In this document: piece by piece, positions 23,350 through 32,203 of the stretch
How the letters are laid out: each line of letters begins with the position of its first letter
How positions within the stretch are numbered: the first letter of the stretch is position 1
The notes under the pieces: generated by a model
What the model saw: only the letters and a program-made list of their open reading frames with translations
Told to the model about the DNA's origin: nothing
Databases searched by the model: none
Translations under genes and position numbers: made by a program
NCBI GenBank assembly: GCA_017882455.1
Contig: JADGPL010000001.1
Coordinates: forward strand, 1 to 64,000
DNA length: 64,000 nt
Direction of reading: 5' to 3'
Source: Solirubrobacteraceae bacterium
GTDB lineage: Bacteria; Actinomycetota; Thermoleophilia; Solirubrobacterales; Solirubrobacteraceae

Positions 23350-25167
23350 CTAGCCCGCGTACATCGCCTCGATCGCCGGCGTGTACTTCTCGGCGATCGG
23401 CTTGCGCTTGAGCTTCATCGTAGGGGTCAGCTCATCGCCACCTGGCAGCCAGTCGCCCTCGACGAGGGTGAACTTCTTGATCTGTTCGACGCGTGCCAGC
23501 TTGGCGTTGGCGGCCTCGACGCCCTTCTGCACCTCCGCGCGCACGCGCTCATCGGCTGCCAGCGACTCCAGCGAGGTCTCCTCGATCCCCTGCTTGACGG
23601 CCCACGCCGGCGCAAAGTCGGCGTCGAGGACGATCAGCGCGGTGTTGTAGGGACGCGCGTCGCCGATGCAGCAGGCCTGACCGATCAGCGGCGAGGCGGT
23701 CTTCAGCGTGGCCTCGATGTTGGCCGGTGACATGTTCTTGCCGGCAGCGCTGATGATCAGCTCCTTCTTGCGGTCCACGATCGTGAGGTAGCCGTCATCG
23801 TCGAAGGAGCCGATGTCCCCGGTGCGCAGCCAGCCGTCCCCGGTGAACGCCTCGTCGGTCTTCTCCGGGAGGTTGCGGTAGCCGAGCATCACGACCTCGG
23901 ATTTGACCAGCACCTCGCCGTCGGAGTCCAGCTTTATCTGCACCCCGGGCGCAGGCGGACCGACCGTCCCGATCTTGATCTTTCCGGGCGGGTTGACGCT
24001 TCCGGCGCCGCAGGTCTCGCTCATGCCCCAGAGCTCGGCCAGGGGCAGGCCGATGGCGTGGAAGAACTCGAGCACTTCCACCGGCGTGGGCGCCGCTCCG
24101 ACGTTGATCGCCTCGACCTGGTCGAGCCCGAGCATCGTCCTCACGCCCGAGAAGATCTCGGCGTCGGCCTTTGCCACCTGCTCCGCGAGCTCCGCCGGCA
24201 CCGGCTCGCCGGCCTGCTCGAGGCGCACCTTGCGGATGCTCGCCTCGATCGCCGCCTGCATCGCCTGGCCCTGCTCCTCAGGCTGGGCGGCGATCATCGT
24301 CTCGAGGCCCGCCTTCAGCTTCTCCCAGATGCGCGGAACCGCGAAGAACCAGCTCGGTTTCACTTCGGGCAGGTAGGAGAGCACTTGGCGCGGGTCATCA
24401 CAGCAGGTGATCTGCAGCCCGTAGACGATCGGCAGGTAGTGGTGAGCGTTGCGCTCGGCGACATGGGCGCTCGGAAGCCACGAGATCACGCGACCGTCGC
24501 GCGGAAACTGGATCAGGACGTCGAGACCCTCGACGGCAGCCAGCAGGTTGCGGTGGATCAGCTGAACGCCCTTCGGCGGCCCCGTGGTCCCGGAGGTGTA
24601 GATGAGCGTCAACACGTCGCTCGGCTGGATCTGCGCGACAGACCCCTCCACGTCGAAGTCGGGGTTGGACCCCTCGACCTCCGCGAGCGCGAGCACCCCT
24701 TCGGGCGCCTCGCCGTCGACCACGATCACATGGGCCAGCTCGGGAAGCGACTCGCGAGCCTCGAGGACCTGCGGAAGGTATTGCTGCTCGCAGATCAGCA
24801 CCCTGGCGTCTGCGTCCGCCACGAGGTAGCGGATCTGCTCGGCGGTGTAGGTGTTGTAGATCGAGAAGGGAGCCGCGCCCAGCATCATCCCGGCCAGGTC
24901 GCAGAGGTGGAACTCGGGGCGGTTGGAGAGCATCAGGGCGAGCGTGTCGCCACGCCCCACCCCGAGCTTGGCCAGACCTCCGGCGAGCGCGTCCACGCGG
25001 TCGCGCAGCTCTCCCCAGGTGATGGTGAACGCGTCTTCCTTGGTCCGGATCGCGACCTCGCTCTCGCGGTCGGCCGCGGTTACGCGGAAGGCCTCGGCGA
25101 GCGTCTTGGCCCGCGCGGCCGCCGGCGCCCCCCCGGACATCCTCTCTTCGCTCACTGCAGCGTCCAT
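23350..25167 (-). CDS. fadD: Long-chain fatty acid-CoA ligase (AMP-dependent synthetase)
   Basis: The 605-residue protein has the ATP/AMP signature TLIYTSGTTGPPKGVQLIHRN (about 185-205). LAELWGMSETCGAGSVNPPG, the hinge segment GWLRTGDIGSFDDDGYLTIVDRKKELIISAAGKNMSP and a C-terminal KRKPIAEKY segment follow. It activates long-chain fatty acids to acyl-CoA via an acyl-adenylate. The sequence resembles the FadD15-like long-chain group. GAGGAG precedes the ATG. It would supply the wax ester synthase and beta-oxidation enzymes elsewhere in the window. Confidence 0.93.
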   Translation of the reverse strand: MDAAVSEERMSGGAPAAARAKTLAEAFRVTAADRESEVAIRTKEDAFTITWGELRDRVDALAGGLAKLGVGRGDTLALMLSNRPEFHLCDLAGMMLGAAPFSIYNTYTAEQIRYLVADADARVLICEQQYLPQVLEARESLPELAHVIVVDGEAPEGVLALAEVEGSNPDFDVEGSVAQIQPSDVLTLIYTSGTTGPPKGVQLIHRNLLAAVEGLDVLIQFPRDGRVISWLPSAHVAERNAHHYLPIVYGLQITCCDDPRQVLSYLPEVKPSWFFAVPRIWEKLKAGLETMIAAQPEEQGQAMQAAIEASIRKVRLEQAGEPVPAELAEQVAKADAEIFSGVRTMLGLDQVEAINVGAAPTPVEVLEFFHAIGLPLAELWGMSETCGAGSVNPPGKIKIGTVGPPAPGVQIKLDSDGEVLVKSEVVMLGYRNLPEKTDEAFTGDGWLRTGDIGSFDDDGYLTIVDRKKELIISAAGKNMSPANIEATLKTASPLIGQACCIGDARPYNTALIVLDADFAPAWAVKQGIEETSLESLAADERVRAEVQKGVEAANAKLARVEQIKKFTLVEGDWLPGGDELTPTMKLKRKPIAEKYTPAIEAMYAG

Positions 25168-25256
25168 AGCCCGCTCCTCGACTCGCGATTCACCCCACTA
25201 CATGCCCGCGTTGCGCGCCGGGCCTCCGTGGCGATCATAGCCCCTCACCGGCAGGC

Positions 25257-25262
25257 TAGGCT
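25257..25262 (+). promoter_or_regulatory. -10 element (leaderless) of FAD oxidoreductase gene
   Basis: TAGGCT is followed by six bases and the ATG at 25269. Confidence 0.5.
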
Positions 25263-25268
25263 CGGGCG

Positions 25269-26645
25269 ATGCGAACGGGCGAGCTGGGTTTCTGGTGGCG
25301 TTCGCTGGGTGGAGCGCCGGGCCCCCGGGCGCCGCTTCCCGGCCCCACCGAAGCCGACGTGGCAATCGTGGGCGCCGGCTATACGGGGCTGTGGAGCGCC
25401 TACTACCTGAAGCGAGCGCAACCATCGCTGCGCGTGGTCGTGCTCGAGCGCGAGGTGGCGGGCTTCGGCGCCTCCGGGCGCAACGGCGGTTGGGTCTCGG
25501 GCTTCTTCTCGGGACCCTCCCGTGTCTATGAACGCCGCGGGGGACGCGACGGGTTCCTGGCGATGCAGCGGACGATGTTCGAGACGGTCGACGAGGTGGC
25601 ACGCGTGATCGCAGAGCACGGCATCGAGGCGGACCTCGTCAAGGACGGGCACCTGAGCGTCGCCCTGAACGGCGCCCAGCGCCAGCGCCAGCGCGAGGAG
25701 GTCTCGCATGCCCGCCGCCTGGGACTGGACGAGCACGACCTGCGCGAGCTCTCCGCCGAGCTGCTCGCCGCTCGCGTCCGCGTGGCCGGCGCGCGTGGCG
25801 CCACCTTCTCGCCGCACGTCGCCCGCGTGCACCCGGTGAAGCTGCTGCTTGGCCTGGCGGCCTTGGTGGAGGCGCTGGGTGTTCCCATCTACGAGGACAC
25901 GGCCGTGACCGAGATCGCTCCGCATCGGGCACTGACTCGGCGCGGCGCGGTGGCCGCGCGCTGGGTCGTGCGGGCCACCGAGGGCTACACGGCCGACCTG
26001 CGCGGCCTGAAGCGGGCGCTGGTCCCGATGAACAGCTCGATGATCATCACCGAGCCGCTCGCCCCGGCCGTGTGGGAGCAGATCGGCTGGTCGGGACGCG
26101 AGGTGCTCGGCGACGGGGCCCACGCCTACGTCTATCTGCAGCGCACGGAGGACGGACGCATCGCGATCGGCGGCCGCGGGGTGCCCTACCGCTTCGCCTC
26201 GCGCACGGACGGTCGTGGCGAGACCGCACCCGCAACAGTGGAGAGCCTGCGCGCAAAGCTCCACTCGATGTTTCCCGCCACCGCCGAAGTGGCTGTCGAG
26301 CACGCATGGTCGGGGGTGCTGGGAGTGCCCCGCGACTGGTGCATCTCCGTCGATGCCGACCCCGACCGGGGCATCGCATGGGCCGGCGGCTACGTCGGCG
26401 AGGGCGTGGCCGCGGCGAACCTCGCCGGCAGGACCATTCGCGACCTGATCATCGAGCAGCCCAGCCCGCTGACGCGGCTGCCGTGGGTGGGGCGTCACCC
26501 AGCGCGCTGGGAACCCGAGCCGCTGCGCTGGGCGGCCATCCACGGCGTGTACTCGCTGTATCGCCGCGCCGACCGCCGCGAGCAGCGCAGCGATCGACCC
26601 TCGCTCCTGGGCAGGCTCGTGGACGCGGCGTCCGGGCGCACCTGA
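25269..26645 (+). CDS. FAD-dependent oxidoreductase (DAO / glycine-oxidase-like family)
   Basis: The 458-residue protein has the dinucleotide-binding motif DVAIVGAGYTGLWSAYYL (about 34-51) and the second FAD-contact segment EVAGFGASGRNGGWVSG. A C-terminal GYVGEGVAAANLAGRTI segment closes the FAD site. This architecture matches amine or amino-acid oxidases of the DAO family, such as PuuB-like gamma-glutamylputrescine oxidoreductases. The substrate cannot be read. The leaderless promoter supports the ATG. A crotonase gene follows 38 bp downstream and is probably co-transcribed. Confidence 0.87.
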   Translation: MRTGELGFWWRSLGGAPGPRAPLPGPTEADVAIVGAGYTGLWSAYYLKRAQPSLRVVVLEREVAGFGASGRNGGWVSGFFSGPSRVYERRGGRDGFLAMQRTMFETVDEVARVIAEHGIEADLVKDGHLSVALNGAQRQRQREEVSHARRLGLDEHDLRELSAELLAARVRVAGARGATFSPHVARVHPVKLLLGLAALVEALGVPIYEDTAVTEIAPHRALTRRGAVAARWVVRATEGYTADLRGLKRALVPMNSSMIITEPLAPAVWEQIGWSGREVLGDGAHAYVYLQRTEDGRIAIGGRGVPYRFASRTDGRGETAPATVESLRAKLHSMFPATAEVAVEHAWSGVLGVPRDWCISVDADPDRGIAWAGGYVGEGVAAANLAGRTIRDLIIEQPSPLTRLPWVGRHPARWEPEPLRWAAIHGVYSLYRRADRREQRSDRPSLLGRLVDAASGRT

Positions 26646-26683
26646 TACTTCAGATCGACCCACCGACCCCCGAGGAGGTGCAG

Positions 26684-27592
26684 ATGCCCTACGAGACGCT
26701 GTTGTATGACGCCGCGGAGGCGGTGGCGACGATCACACTCAACAGGCCCGAGCGGCTCAACACGATCGTGCCGCCGATGCCCGAGGAGCTCGAGGCGGCC
26801 GTGCACCGCGCCACGGCGGACAGCGAGGTGAAGGTGATCGTGCTGCGCGGAGCCGGGCGCGCCTTCTGCGCGGGCTTCGACTTCGGCGAGGGCTTTCACC
26901 ACTGGGACGAGCAGCTCACCACCGATGGTTCCTGGGATCCCGGCAAGGACTTCACCTTCGCCACCTCCCAGAGCCTGGGCGCCGTCCCCCGGTTCATGAG
27001 CCTGTGGCGCACGCCCAAGCCGGTCATCGCCCAGGTGCACGGTTGGTGCGTGGGCGGGGGCAGCGACCTGGCCCTGTGCGCGGACCTGGTCGTCGCGAGC
27101 GAGGACGCGCGGATCGGCACCTCCTACTCGCGGATGTGGGGCTGCTACCTGACCGGGATGTGGCTGTATCGCCTGGGACTGACCAAGGCCAAGGAATACG
27201 CGCTCACCGGCCGTCCGCTCTCCGGCGTGGAGGCCGTGGAGGCGGGACTGATCAACGCCGCCGTGCCCTTTGCGCGCCTCGAGCGAGAGGTGCACGAGCG
27301 CGCCAGGCAGCTCGCCGGCATTCCCGCCTCGCAGCTGAGCGCGATGAAGCTGATCGTCAACCAGGCCTACGAGAACATGGGACTGGCCTCGACCCAGCTG
27401 CTCGGACCGGTGCTGGACGGGCTGATGCGCAACACGCCCGACGCCAGGCGCTTCATCGAGCTGGCCGAGCGAGAGGGCGTGGCCGGCGCCGTCGCAGAGC
27501 GCGACGGCGCCTTCGGTGACTACAGCCAGGCGCCCGCCTCGCAGCGCCCGGACCCCGGCAACGTGATCGACCCCGGCAAGCCCGGCGATTGA
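26684..27592 (+). CDS. Enoyl-CoA hydratase/isomerase family protein (crotonase)
   Basis: The 302-residue protein has crotonase signatures: ATITLNRPERLNTIVPPM, FCAGFDFGEGF (oxyanion-hole segment) and KPVIAQVHGWCVGGGSDLALCADLVVAS. An insertion at about 70-95 (HHWDEQLTTDGSWDPGKD) is not in typical hydratases. The usual catalytic Glu pair is not obvious, so it may catalyse another crotonase-type reaction. GAGGAGG precedes the ATG. Its stop overlaps a TTG start option for the MFS gene, so the three genes from 25269 likely form an operon. Confidence 0.88.
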   Translation: MPYETLLYDAAEAVATITLNRPERLNTIVPPMPEELEAAVHRATADSEVKVIVLRGAGRAFCAGFDFGEGFHHWDEQLTTDGSWDPGKDFTFATSQSLGAVPRFMSLWRTPKPVIAQVHGWCVGGGSDLALCADLVVASEDARIGTSYSRMWGCYLTGMWLYRLGLTKAKEYALTGRPLSGVEAVEAGLINAAVPFARLEREVHERARQLAGIPASQLSAMKLIVNQAYENMGLASTQLLGPVLDGLMRNTPDARRFIELAEREGVAGAVAERDGAFGDYSQAPASQRPDPGNVIDPGKPGD

Positions 27593-27597
27593 GTCAG

Positions 27598-28809
27598 ATG
27601 AACGGGCAGGGCGGCGCTTCGGAGCGACACGGCTGGCACGTGATCGTCGCCTACAGCCTGGTGTGCGCGGCTTCGCAGGTGCTGTGGCTCACCTACGCCC
27701 CGATCACCACCGGGTCTGCGCACTACTACGGCGTCACGGTCGGGGCGATCGGCTGGCTCGCCGAGATCTTTCCCCTGCTCTACGTGGCGCTGGCGATTCC
27801 GGCCGGGATCCTGCTGGACCGCTGGTTTCGCCCCTCGCTGGCCGTCTCCGGCGCACTCGTTGCAGCGGGCGGGCTGATGCGCCTCGGCGGGCAGAGCTTC
27901 GCCTGGGCGATGCTCGGGCAGGGCATGGTCGCGATCGCCCAGCCCGTGGTCCTGAGCGCCGTCACCAAGCTGGCTGGGCAGTACCTGCCGCTGCACCAGC
28001 GTGCGAGCGGGATCGCGGTCGGCTCGGCGGGAGGGTTCGTGGGCATGGTCCTGGCACTGCTGCTCGGCCCCACGCTCGGCGCCCACGGCCATATCCACAG
28101 GCTGCTGGAGGTCCAGGCGGCGATCGCGTTCGTGCCCGCGGTCGCGCTCGTGCTGGCGCTGCACAGAGCCGGCCACGAGAGCGCCGAGCACGCGGCTATC
28201 GAGGGCAGCGCAGCGCGCTCGCTGTGGCGGATGGGGGCGATGCGGAACCTGTGCGGGCTGGTGTTCGTCGGCTTCGGGATCTTCGTGGCGCTCGCGACAT
28301 GGCTGCAGCAGCTGCTCGAGCCCTCGGGGGTCTCTGAAACGCAGGCTGGCGTACTGCTCGTAGCGATGGTGATCGCGGGCATCATCGGCTGTGCTCTGCT
28401 ACCGCCCTTGATCGCGCGCCGCCACGGCGAGCGCTCCTTCATGCAGGCCGCCGTGCTGGTGGCATGCGGGGGGTGCGTCCTGCTCGGCGTGGCCCCGTGG
28501 CTCGGCGTGCGCGGCCTCGCGCTCGTGGCGATGGGCGCGGTGCTGCTTCCAGCGCTGCCGGTCATCCTCACGAGCACCGAGAGGCTTGCGGGCGCAGCCG
28601 CCGGCACCGCCGGGGCGATCGTCTGGATGGCGGGGAACCTCGGCGGCCTCGTGGTCGCCCTGATGGTGCAGATCCTCGTCCACCACCCGCTCCCGGCATT
28701 CCTGGCGATGGCCCTGGTCGCACTCGCCGGGCTGCCGCTCGCCGCCCGTCTCGCCTCGCCCGAGCATCGCGCCGTCGGCGAGGCGGACCCCGGGGTGATC
28801 GCCGGCTAG
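27598..28809 (+). CDS. Major facilitator superfamily permease
   Basis: The protein of about 403 residues has 12 predicted membrane helices and the MFS layout with a central cytoplasmic loop near 180-210. It begins near GWHVIVAYSLVCAASQVLWLTYAPI, and a loop motif ILLDRWFRP follows the second helix. A TTG at 27589, overlapping the crotonase stop (TTGA), is an alternative start. Substrate unknown. Co-transcription with the FAD oxidoreductase and crotonase suggests it moves a related metabolite. Confidence 0.88.
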   Translation: MNGQGGASERHGWHVIVAYSLVCAASQVLWLTYAPITTGSAHYYGVTVGAIGWLAEIFPLLYVALAIPAGILLDRWFRPSLAVSGALVAAGGLMRLGGQSFAWAMLGQGMVAIAQPVVLSAVTKLAGQYLPLHQRASGIAVGSAGGFVGMVLALLLGPTLGAHGHIHRLLEVQAAIAFVPAVALVLALHRAGHESAEHAAIEGSAARSLWRMGAMRNLCGLVFVGFGIFVALATWLQQLLEPSGVSETQAGVLLVAMVIAGIIGCALLPPLIARRHGERSFMQAAVLVACGGCVLLGVAPWLGVRGLALVAMGAVLLPALPVILTSTERLAGAAAGTAGAIVWMAGNLGGLVVALMVQILVHHPLPAFLAMALVALAGLPLAARLASPEHRAVGEADPGVIAG

Positions 28810-28819
28810 CAGCAGCCGG

Positions 28820-29419
28820 TCATGCGGCCGCGTGCGAGCCGCGAACGAAGTGCGCGGTGGCGTCGGCCACCAGCTCGTCGAGCTGCTCGGCGTCGACCAT
28901 GCCGCTGCTCACCAATGCTGCGATGCCCTGGATCGTGGCGAACAGGACGAGGCCGACGCGCTCGGGCTCGCCATGGTCGAGGATGCCCTCGGCCTGGCCC
29001 TGCTCGATCAGCTCGAGCATGACCGAGAAGGCACGGTCGGCAGCCTCATGCAGCGCCCCGGACTGCTTGCCGTGCTTGCTGGCGAACATCAGCTCGAGCA
29101 GTGCGGCGTCGCGGGTGGCGAAGCGCACATAGGCAGCCGCCGTTGCGTGCAGCCGAGCCTCGAACTCCTCGCCGGCTCCGTCTATGGCGATGCGCAGCTC
29201 TGCTCCGAGGCGCGCGAACCCGGCTTCGGCGAGCGCGTCGAGCAGCGCCTGGCGGTCGGGGAAGTGCCGCCGGGGCGCGCCGTGGCTGACGCCGACCTGG
29301 CGCGCGAGCTCGCGCAGCGACAGCTCCTGGACGCCGCGCTCGCGAACGGTGCGCTCGGCCTCGGCGAGCAGCGCCGTGCGCAGGTTGCCGTGGTGATACG
29401 GGCGATCAGTCACCGGCAT
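28820..29419 (-). CDS. TetR-family transcriptional regulator
   Basis: The 199-residue protein has an N-terminal helix-turn-helix (ALLAEAERTVRERGVQELSLRELARQVGVSHGAPRRHFPDRQ, about 14-55, with YHHGNLR before it) and a ligand-binding helical domain to the end. It is divergent from the SDR gene, whose promoter contains an inverted repeat and direct repeats that could be its binding sites, so it probably represses that gene and itself. Its stop is 10 bp from the MFS stop. Ligand unknown. Confidence 0.92.
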   Translation of the reverse strand: MPVTDRPYHHGNLRTALLAEAERTVRERGVQELSLRELARQVGVSHGAPRRHFPDRQALLDALAEAGFARLGAELRIAIDGAGEEFEARLHATAAAYVRFATRDAALLELMFASKHGKQSGALHEAADRAFSVMLELIEQGQAEGILDHGEPERVGLVLFATIQGIAALVSSGMVDAEQLDELVADATAHFVRGSHAAA

Positions 29420-29429
29420 GCACCCTATC

Positions 29430-29478
29430 CAACGAAGTTGTCGTTGACACCATTGTTGCCATAGTCTACATTGTTGCC
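29430..29478. promoter_or_regulatory. Promoter and operator-like repeats between TetR and SDR genes
   Basis: The plus strand has TTGACA (29444) and TACATT (29467) at the ideal 17-bp spacing, with the SDR ATG seven bases after the -10. CAACGA and TCGTTG form an inverted repeat with a 5-bp gap (29430-29446) overlapping the -35. CATTGTTGCC is repeated directly at 29451 and 29469, 18 bp apart, overlapping the -10. These suit a TetR operator that blocks polymerase. Confidence 0.6.
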
Positions 29479-29479
29479 C

Positions 29480-30376
29480 ATGGCTACTTCAAGCCCTTCC
29501 CAAATCCCTGACATGGCCGGCCGCAACGCGATCGTCACCGGCGCCAACAGCGGCATCGGCCGCGCGGCCGCGCGAGCGCTCGCGGGCGCCGGCGCCCACG
29601 TGGTGCTCGCGGTTCGCAACACCGACAAGGGCGAGGCCGCCGCTGCGGCCATGCCCGGTGAGACAGAGGTCCGCCGCCTCGACCTGGCAAGCCTTGCATC
29701 CGTGCGCGAGTTCGCCGCCGGGTGGGAGGGCGAGATCGACCTGTTGATCAACAACGCGGGCGTGATGGTGCCGCCGCTGTCCCGAACCGCCGAGGGCTTC
29801 GAGCTGCAGTTCGGCACCAACCACCTCGGTCATTTCGCGCTCACCAACCTGCTGCTCGATCGGGTGACCGGACGCGTCGTGACCGTGTCCTCGATGGGGC
29901 ACCGCTTCGGCAGCATCGACTTCGACGACCTCAACTGGGAGCGCAGGCCCTACAGGGCGTGGCGAGCCTACGGGCAGTCCAAGCTCGCCAACCTGCTGTT
30001 CACCTCCGAGCTGCAGCGCCGACTGAGCGCGGCGGGCTCGACGGTCCTCGCGACCGCCGCGCACCCAGGCTACGCGGCGACCAACCTGCAGTTCCACAGC
30101 GGGCGACGCCTGCTCGACCTCCTCAGCGTCGCCGGCAACCGCCTGCTCGCCCAGGACGAGGACGGCGGCGCGCTGCCAACGCTCTATGCCGCCGTGGCCG
30201 ACATCCCCGGCAACAGCTTCGCCGGACCCGGCGGCTTCATGGAGCAGCGCGGCCCGGCAAAGCTCGTGGGACGCTCCGCCGCCGCCGAGGACGCCGACGT
30301 GGCGCGACGCCTGTGGGATGTCTCGGAGGAGCTGACCGGTGTCCGTTTCCCGCTCGGGGCCCCGGCCGCCGCGTGA
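29480..30376 (+). CDS. Short-chain dehydrogenase/reductase (retinol-dehydrogenase-like)
   Basis: The 298-residue protein has the SDR cofactor motif TGANSGIG (about 18-25), INNAGVM, and the catalytic YGQSK (Tyr and Lys) followed by LANLLFTSELQRR. The long C-terminal part resembles the RDH12/WWOX-like SDR group. It would reduce or oxidise a carbonyl/alcohol using NAD(P)H; substrate unknown. The ATG at 29480 is favoured over the TTG at 29471 because the promoter -10 lies right before it. The stop overlaps the next gene's GTG. Confidence 0.9.
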   Translation: MATSSPSQIPDMAGRNAIVTGANSGIGRAAARALAGAGAHVVLAVRNTDKGEAAAAAMPGETEVRRLDLASLASVREFAAGWEGEIDLLINNAGVMVPPLSRTAEGFELQFGTNHLGHFALTNLLLDRVTGRVVTVSSMGHRFGSIDFDDLNWERRPYRAWRAYGQSKLANLLFTSELQRRLSAAGSTVLATAAHPGYAATNLQFHSGRRLLDLLSVAGNRLLAQDEDGGALPTLYAAVADIPGNSFAGPGGFMEQRGPAKLVGRSAAAEDADVARRLWDVSEELTGVRFPLGAPAAA

Positions 30377-31164
30377 GCGAGGGCTCGTCCAGTCACCGAG
30401 CGATCCGGGCGCGCGTCGCCGGGACCGTGCAGGGCGTTGGCTTTCGAGAGGCCACCCGACGCCAGGCGGGGAGGTTCGGCGTCCTGGGCTGGGTGTGCAA
30501 TGCAGAGGACGGCACCGTCGCGGTGCACGCGGAGGGCACACCCGCCGCGGTGGGATCGCTGATCGCCTTTCTGCGCGAGGGTCCGCCGGGAGCCGCCGTC
30601 CTCGAGGTGACCGTGGATGACATCCCGATCGAGGGCCACGAGCAGTTCGCGATCCGTGGCGTGAGCGCGGGCGCCTTCGTCGTCCAGGAGCACGCGGCCA
30701 CAACGCGGCACTTCGACCTTCGTCTCGAGGTCGATGGCGTCATGCGCTCATGGGCTGTGCCCAAGGGTCCGTCGTTGGACCCCTCCGTCAAGCGCCTGGC
30801 CGTCCAGGTCCCAGAGCACGACATCGACCACAATGCCTTCGAGGGCCAGACCGACCATGGGTGCGTGGTGATCTGGGACCGTGGCAGCTACGAGCAGGGA
30901 GGCAGGGTGCCATGGCCCGAGGCGCTGGACCGCGGCCACGCAGTCTTCGCCCTGCACGGCGAGAAGCTCCGCGGCGGCTTCGCACTGCAGCGCACGCGAC
31001 CGGGCCCCAAGCCACAGTGGCTGCTGCTCAAGCGCCGTGACGAGGAGGCTCGCCCAGGATCGGACATCGTCGCCACCCAACCGGCCTCGGTGCTGAGCGG
31101 ACGAACCCTTGACGAGCTGCTGGGCGAGGAGTCGCGTCAGCGGTCGAGCCGATCGGGTTCGTAG
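30373..31164 (+). CDS. Acylphosphatase fused to a LigD-type 3'-phosphoesterase domain
   Basis: The 263-residue protein joins two domains in one frame. Residues 11-96 are an acylphosphatase: GTVQGVGFREATRRQA with the catalytic Arg25, and WVCNAEDGTV with Asn43. Residues 102-220 match the LigD 3'-phosphoesterase. FVVQEHAATTRHFDLRLE carries the His107, His113, Asp115 and Arg117 positions, and RSWAVPKGPSLDP, VPEHDID (His149) and CVVIWDRGSYE follow. The usual PEGEYGAG loop is shortened to TDHG. The first domain hydrolyses acyl phosphates; the second trims 3' ends of DNA breaks in end joining. No ligase or polymerase domain is present. GTG start overlaps the SDR stop. Confidence 0.85.
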   Translation: MSEGSSSHRAIRARVAGTVQGVGFREATRRQAGRFGVLGWVCNAEDGTVAVHAEGTPAAVGSLIAFLREGPPGAAVLEVTVDDIPIEGHEQFAIRGVSAGAFVVQEHAATTRHFDLRLEVDGVMRSWAVPKGPSLDPSVKRLAVQVPEHDIDHNAFEGQTDHGCVVIWDRGSYEQGGRVPWPEALDRGHAVFALHGEKLRGGFALQRTRPGPKPQWLLLKRRDEEARPGSDIVATQPASVLSGRTLDELLGEESRQRSSRSGS

Positions 31165-31613
31165 TCGACCGCCGTGGACTCGACATCCGCCGGACACGGA
31201 CCTTGCCGGCGCGGAGCTTGCCGGCGCGGACCGAAGCGCTCGACCGCCGCAGCAAATCTGATCATGGGATCGGCGTAACGGCGGGATATCCAGCGGCTCG
31301 CGAGCGATCGGGTCGCCGGGAACAGAAGCAACCCGCCGAGAATGTCAGTGACGAACCCCGGGACCACGAGTAGCACGGCTCCGAGGAACCCGAGCGCCCC
31401 GTCGATCGTCGCGCGAGCCGACGCCCGACGCTCGGCGACCGCCAGGGAGACGCGTTCGATCGCCAAGCGCCGCTGGACGCGCAGGAGCCGCGTGCCGACG
31501 ACTGAGATCCCAAGCAGCAGGACCACCGCCAGAGGCCAGCCGACCGTCCGCCCGACCTCGACGAAGGCGAGCACCTCGACGACGGCCACCGCGATCAAGG
31601 CAGGCACAAACAT
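31137..31613 (-). CDS. FxsA-family membrane protein
   Basis: The 158-residue protein has three to four membrane segments in the first 105 residues. It shows the FxsA pattern: a first helix ALIAVAVVEVLAFVEVG, then GWPLAVVLLLGISVVGTRLLR, then GALGFLGAVLLVVPGFVTDILGGLLLFPATR. FxsA of E. coli suppresses phage T7 exclusion by F, but the native role is unknown. The C-terminal 50 residues are Arg/Pro-rich. The 3' end overlaps the convergent fusion gene by 28 bp. Confidence 0.88.
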   Translation of the reverse strand: MFVPALIAVAVVEVLAFVEVGRTVGWPLAVVLLLGISVVGTRLLRVQRRLAIERVSLAVAERRASARATIDGALGFLGAVLLVVPGFVTDILGGLLLFPATRSLASRWISRRYADPMIRFAAAVERFGPRRQAPRRQGPCPADVESTAVDYEPDRLDR

Positions 31614-31663
31614 CTCAACATGTTCCTACGTATCCGCACGCCCGGCGAGCGCGCGCGAGGTGA

Positions 31664-32143
31664 TCACCTCGCGCGGTCCAATACGTTGACCTGCCGGATC
31701 ACCCGGCCAGCCTCCAGCTCGGTGCTCTGCACGACCACATAGTCGAGCGCCTCACCGGTGGCGAGCGAGCGATGGCGCAGCCGGGCTCGACGCACGATGC
31801 GACCCGGCGATGCCTCCTCGAGGCTCAGGTTCTCGATCGTGTTCTCGTCGTAGGAGGCGAGGACACCTCGCCAGAAGCCCAACACCGCCGCTCGGCCGTG
31901 AAGCAGGCCGTCTGGGTGCAGAGGCGGCGGTGGGCCGTACTCGACGTCGGGGGCGAACAGCGCAAACACGACGTCGAGATCCGCTCGGTTGAACGCATCA
32001 CGGGCACGGTCGAATGCGGACTGCAGGACTCTCCGCCGCACAGGTCCCGGCAGGCGCCCGACGGCTCGTGCTCCGAGCGCAGCCAACCGCGGCGCTCCCA
32101 ACTCGAGGCGGTCTGCGAATGGTCGCCGGCGACGATCGGGCAC
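31664..32143 (-). CDS. SnoaL/NTF2-like domain protein
   Basis: The protein of about 159 residues begins at a GTG with TAGGAT eight bases upstream. It has a basic N-terminus, and residues 50-155 show the NTF2-like cone fold pattern: AFDRARDAFNRADLDVVFALFAPDVEYGPP, GRAAVLGFWRGVL and VVVQSTELEAGRVIRQV. Such domains bind or convert small hydrophobic molecules, and many are non-catalytic. No neighbour indicates a substrate. Longer in-frame starts would extend across the divergent gene and are unlikely. Confidence 0.75.
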   Translation of the reverse strand: MPDRRRRPFADRLELGAPRLAALGARAVGRLPGPVRRRVLQSAFDRARDAFNRADLDVVFALFAPDVEYGPPPPLHPDGLLHGRAAVLGFWRGVLASYDENTIENLSLEEASPGRIVRRARLRHRSLATGEALDYVVVQSTELEAGRVIRQVNVLDRAR

Positions 32144-32191
32144 CGGCGGGGATCCTACGGGGCCCGGCGCGGTGGGACTCGCCGACAGGCG

Positions 32192-32197
32192 TACGCT
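32192..32197 (+). promoter_or_regulatory. -10 element (leaderless) of DUF2007-like gene
   Basis: TACGCT is followed by six bases and the ATG at 32204. Confidence 0.5.
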
Positions 32198-32203
32198 CCA
32201 AGC

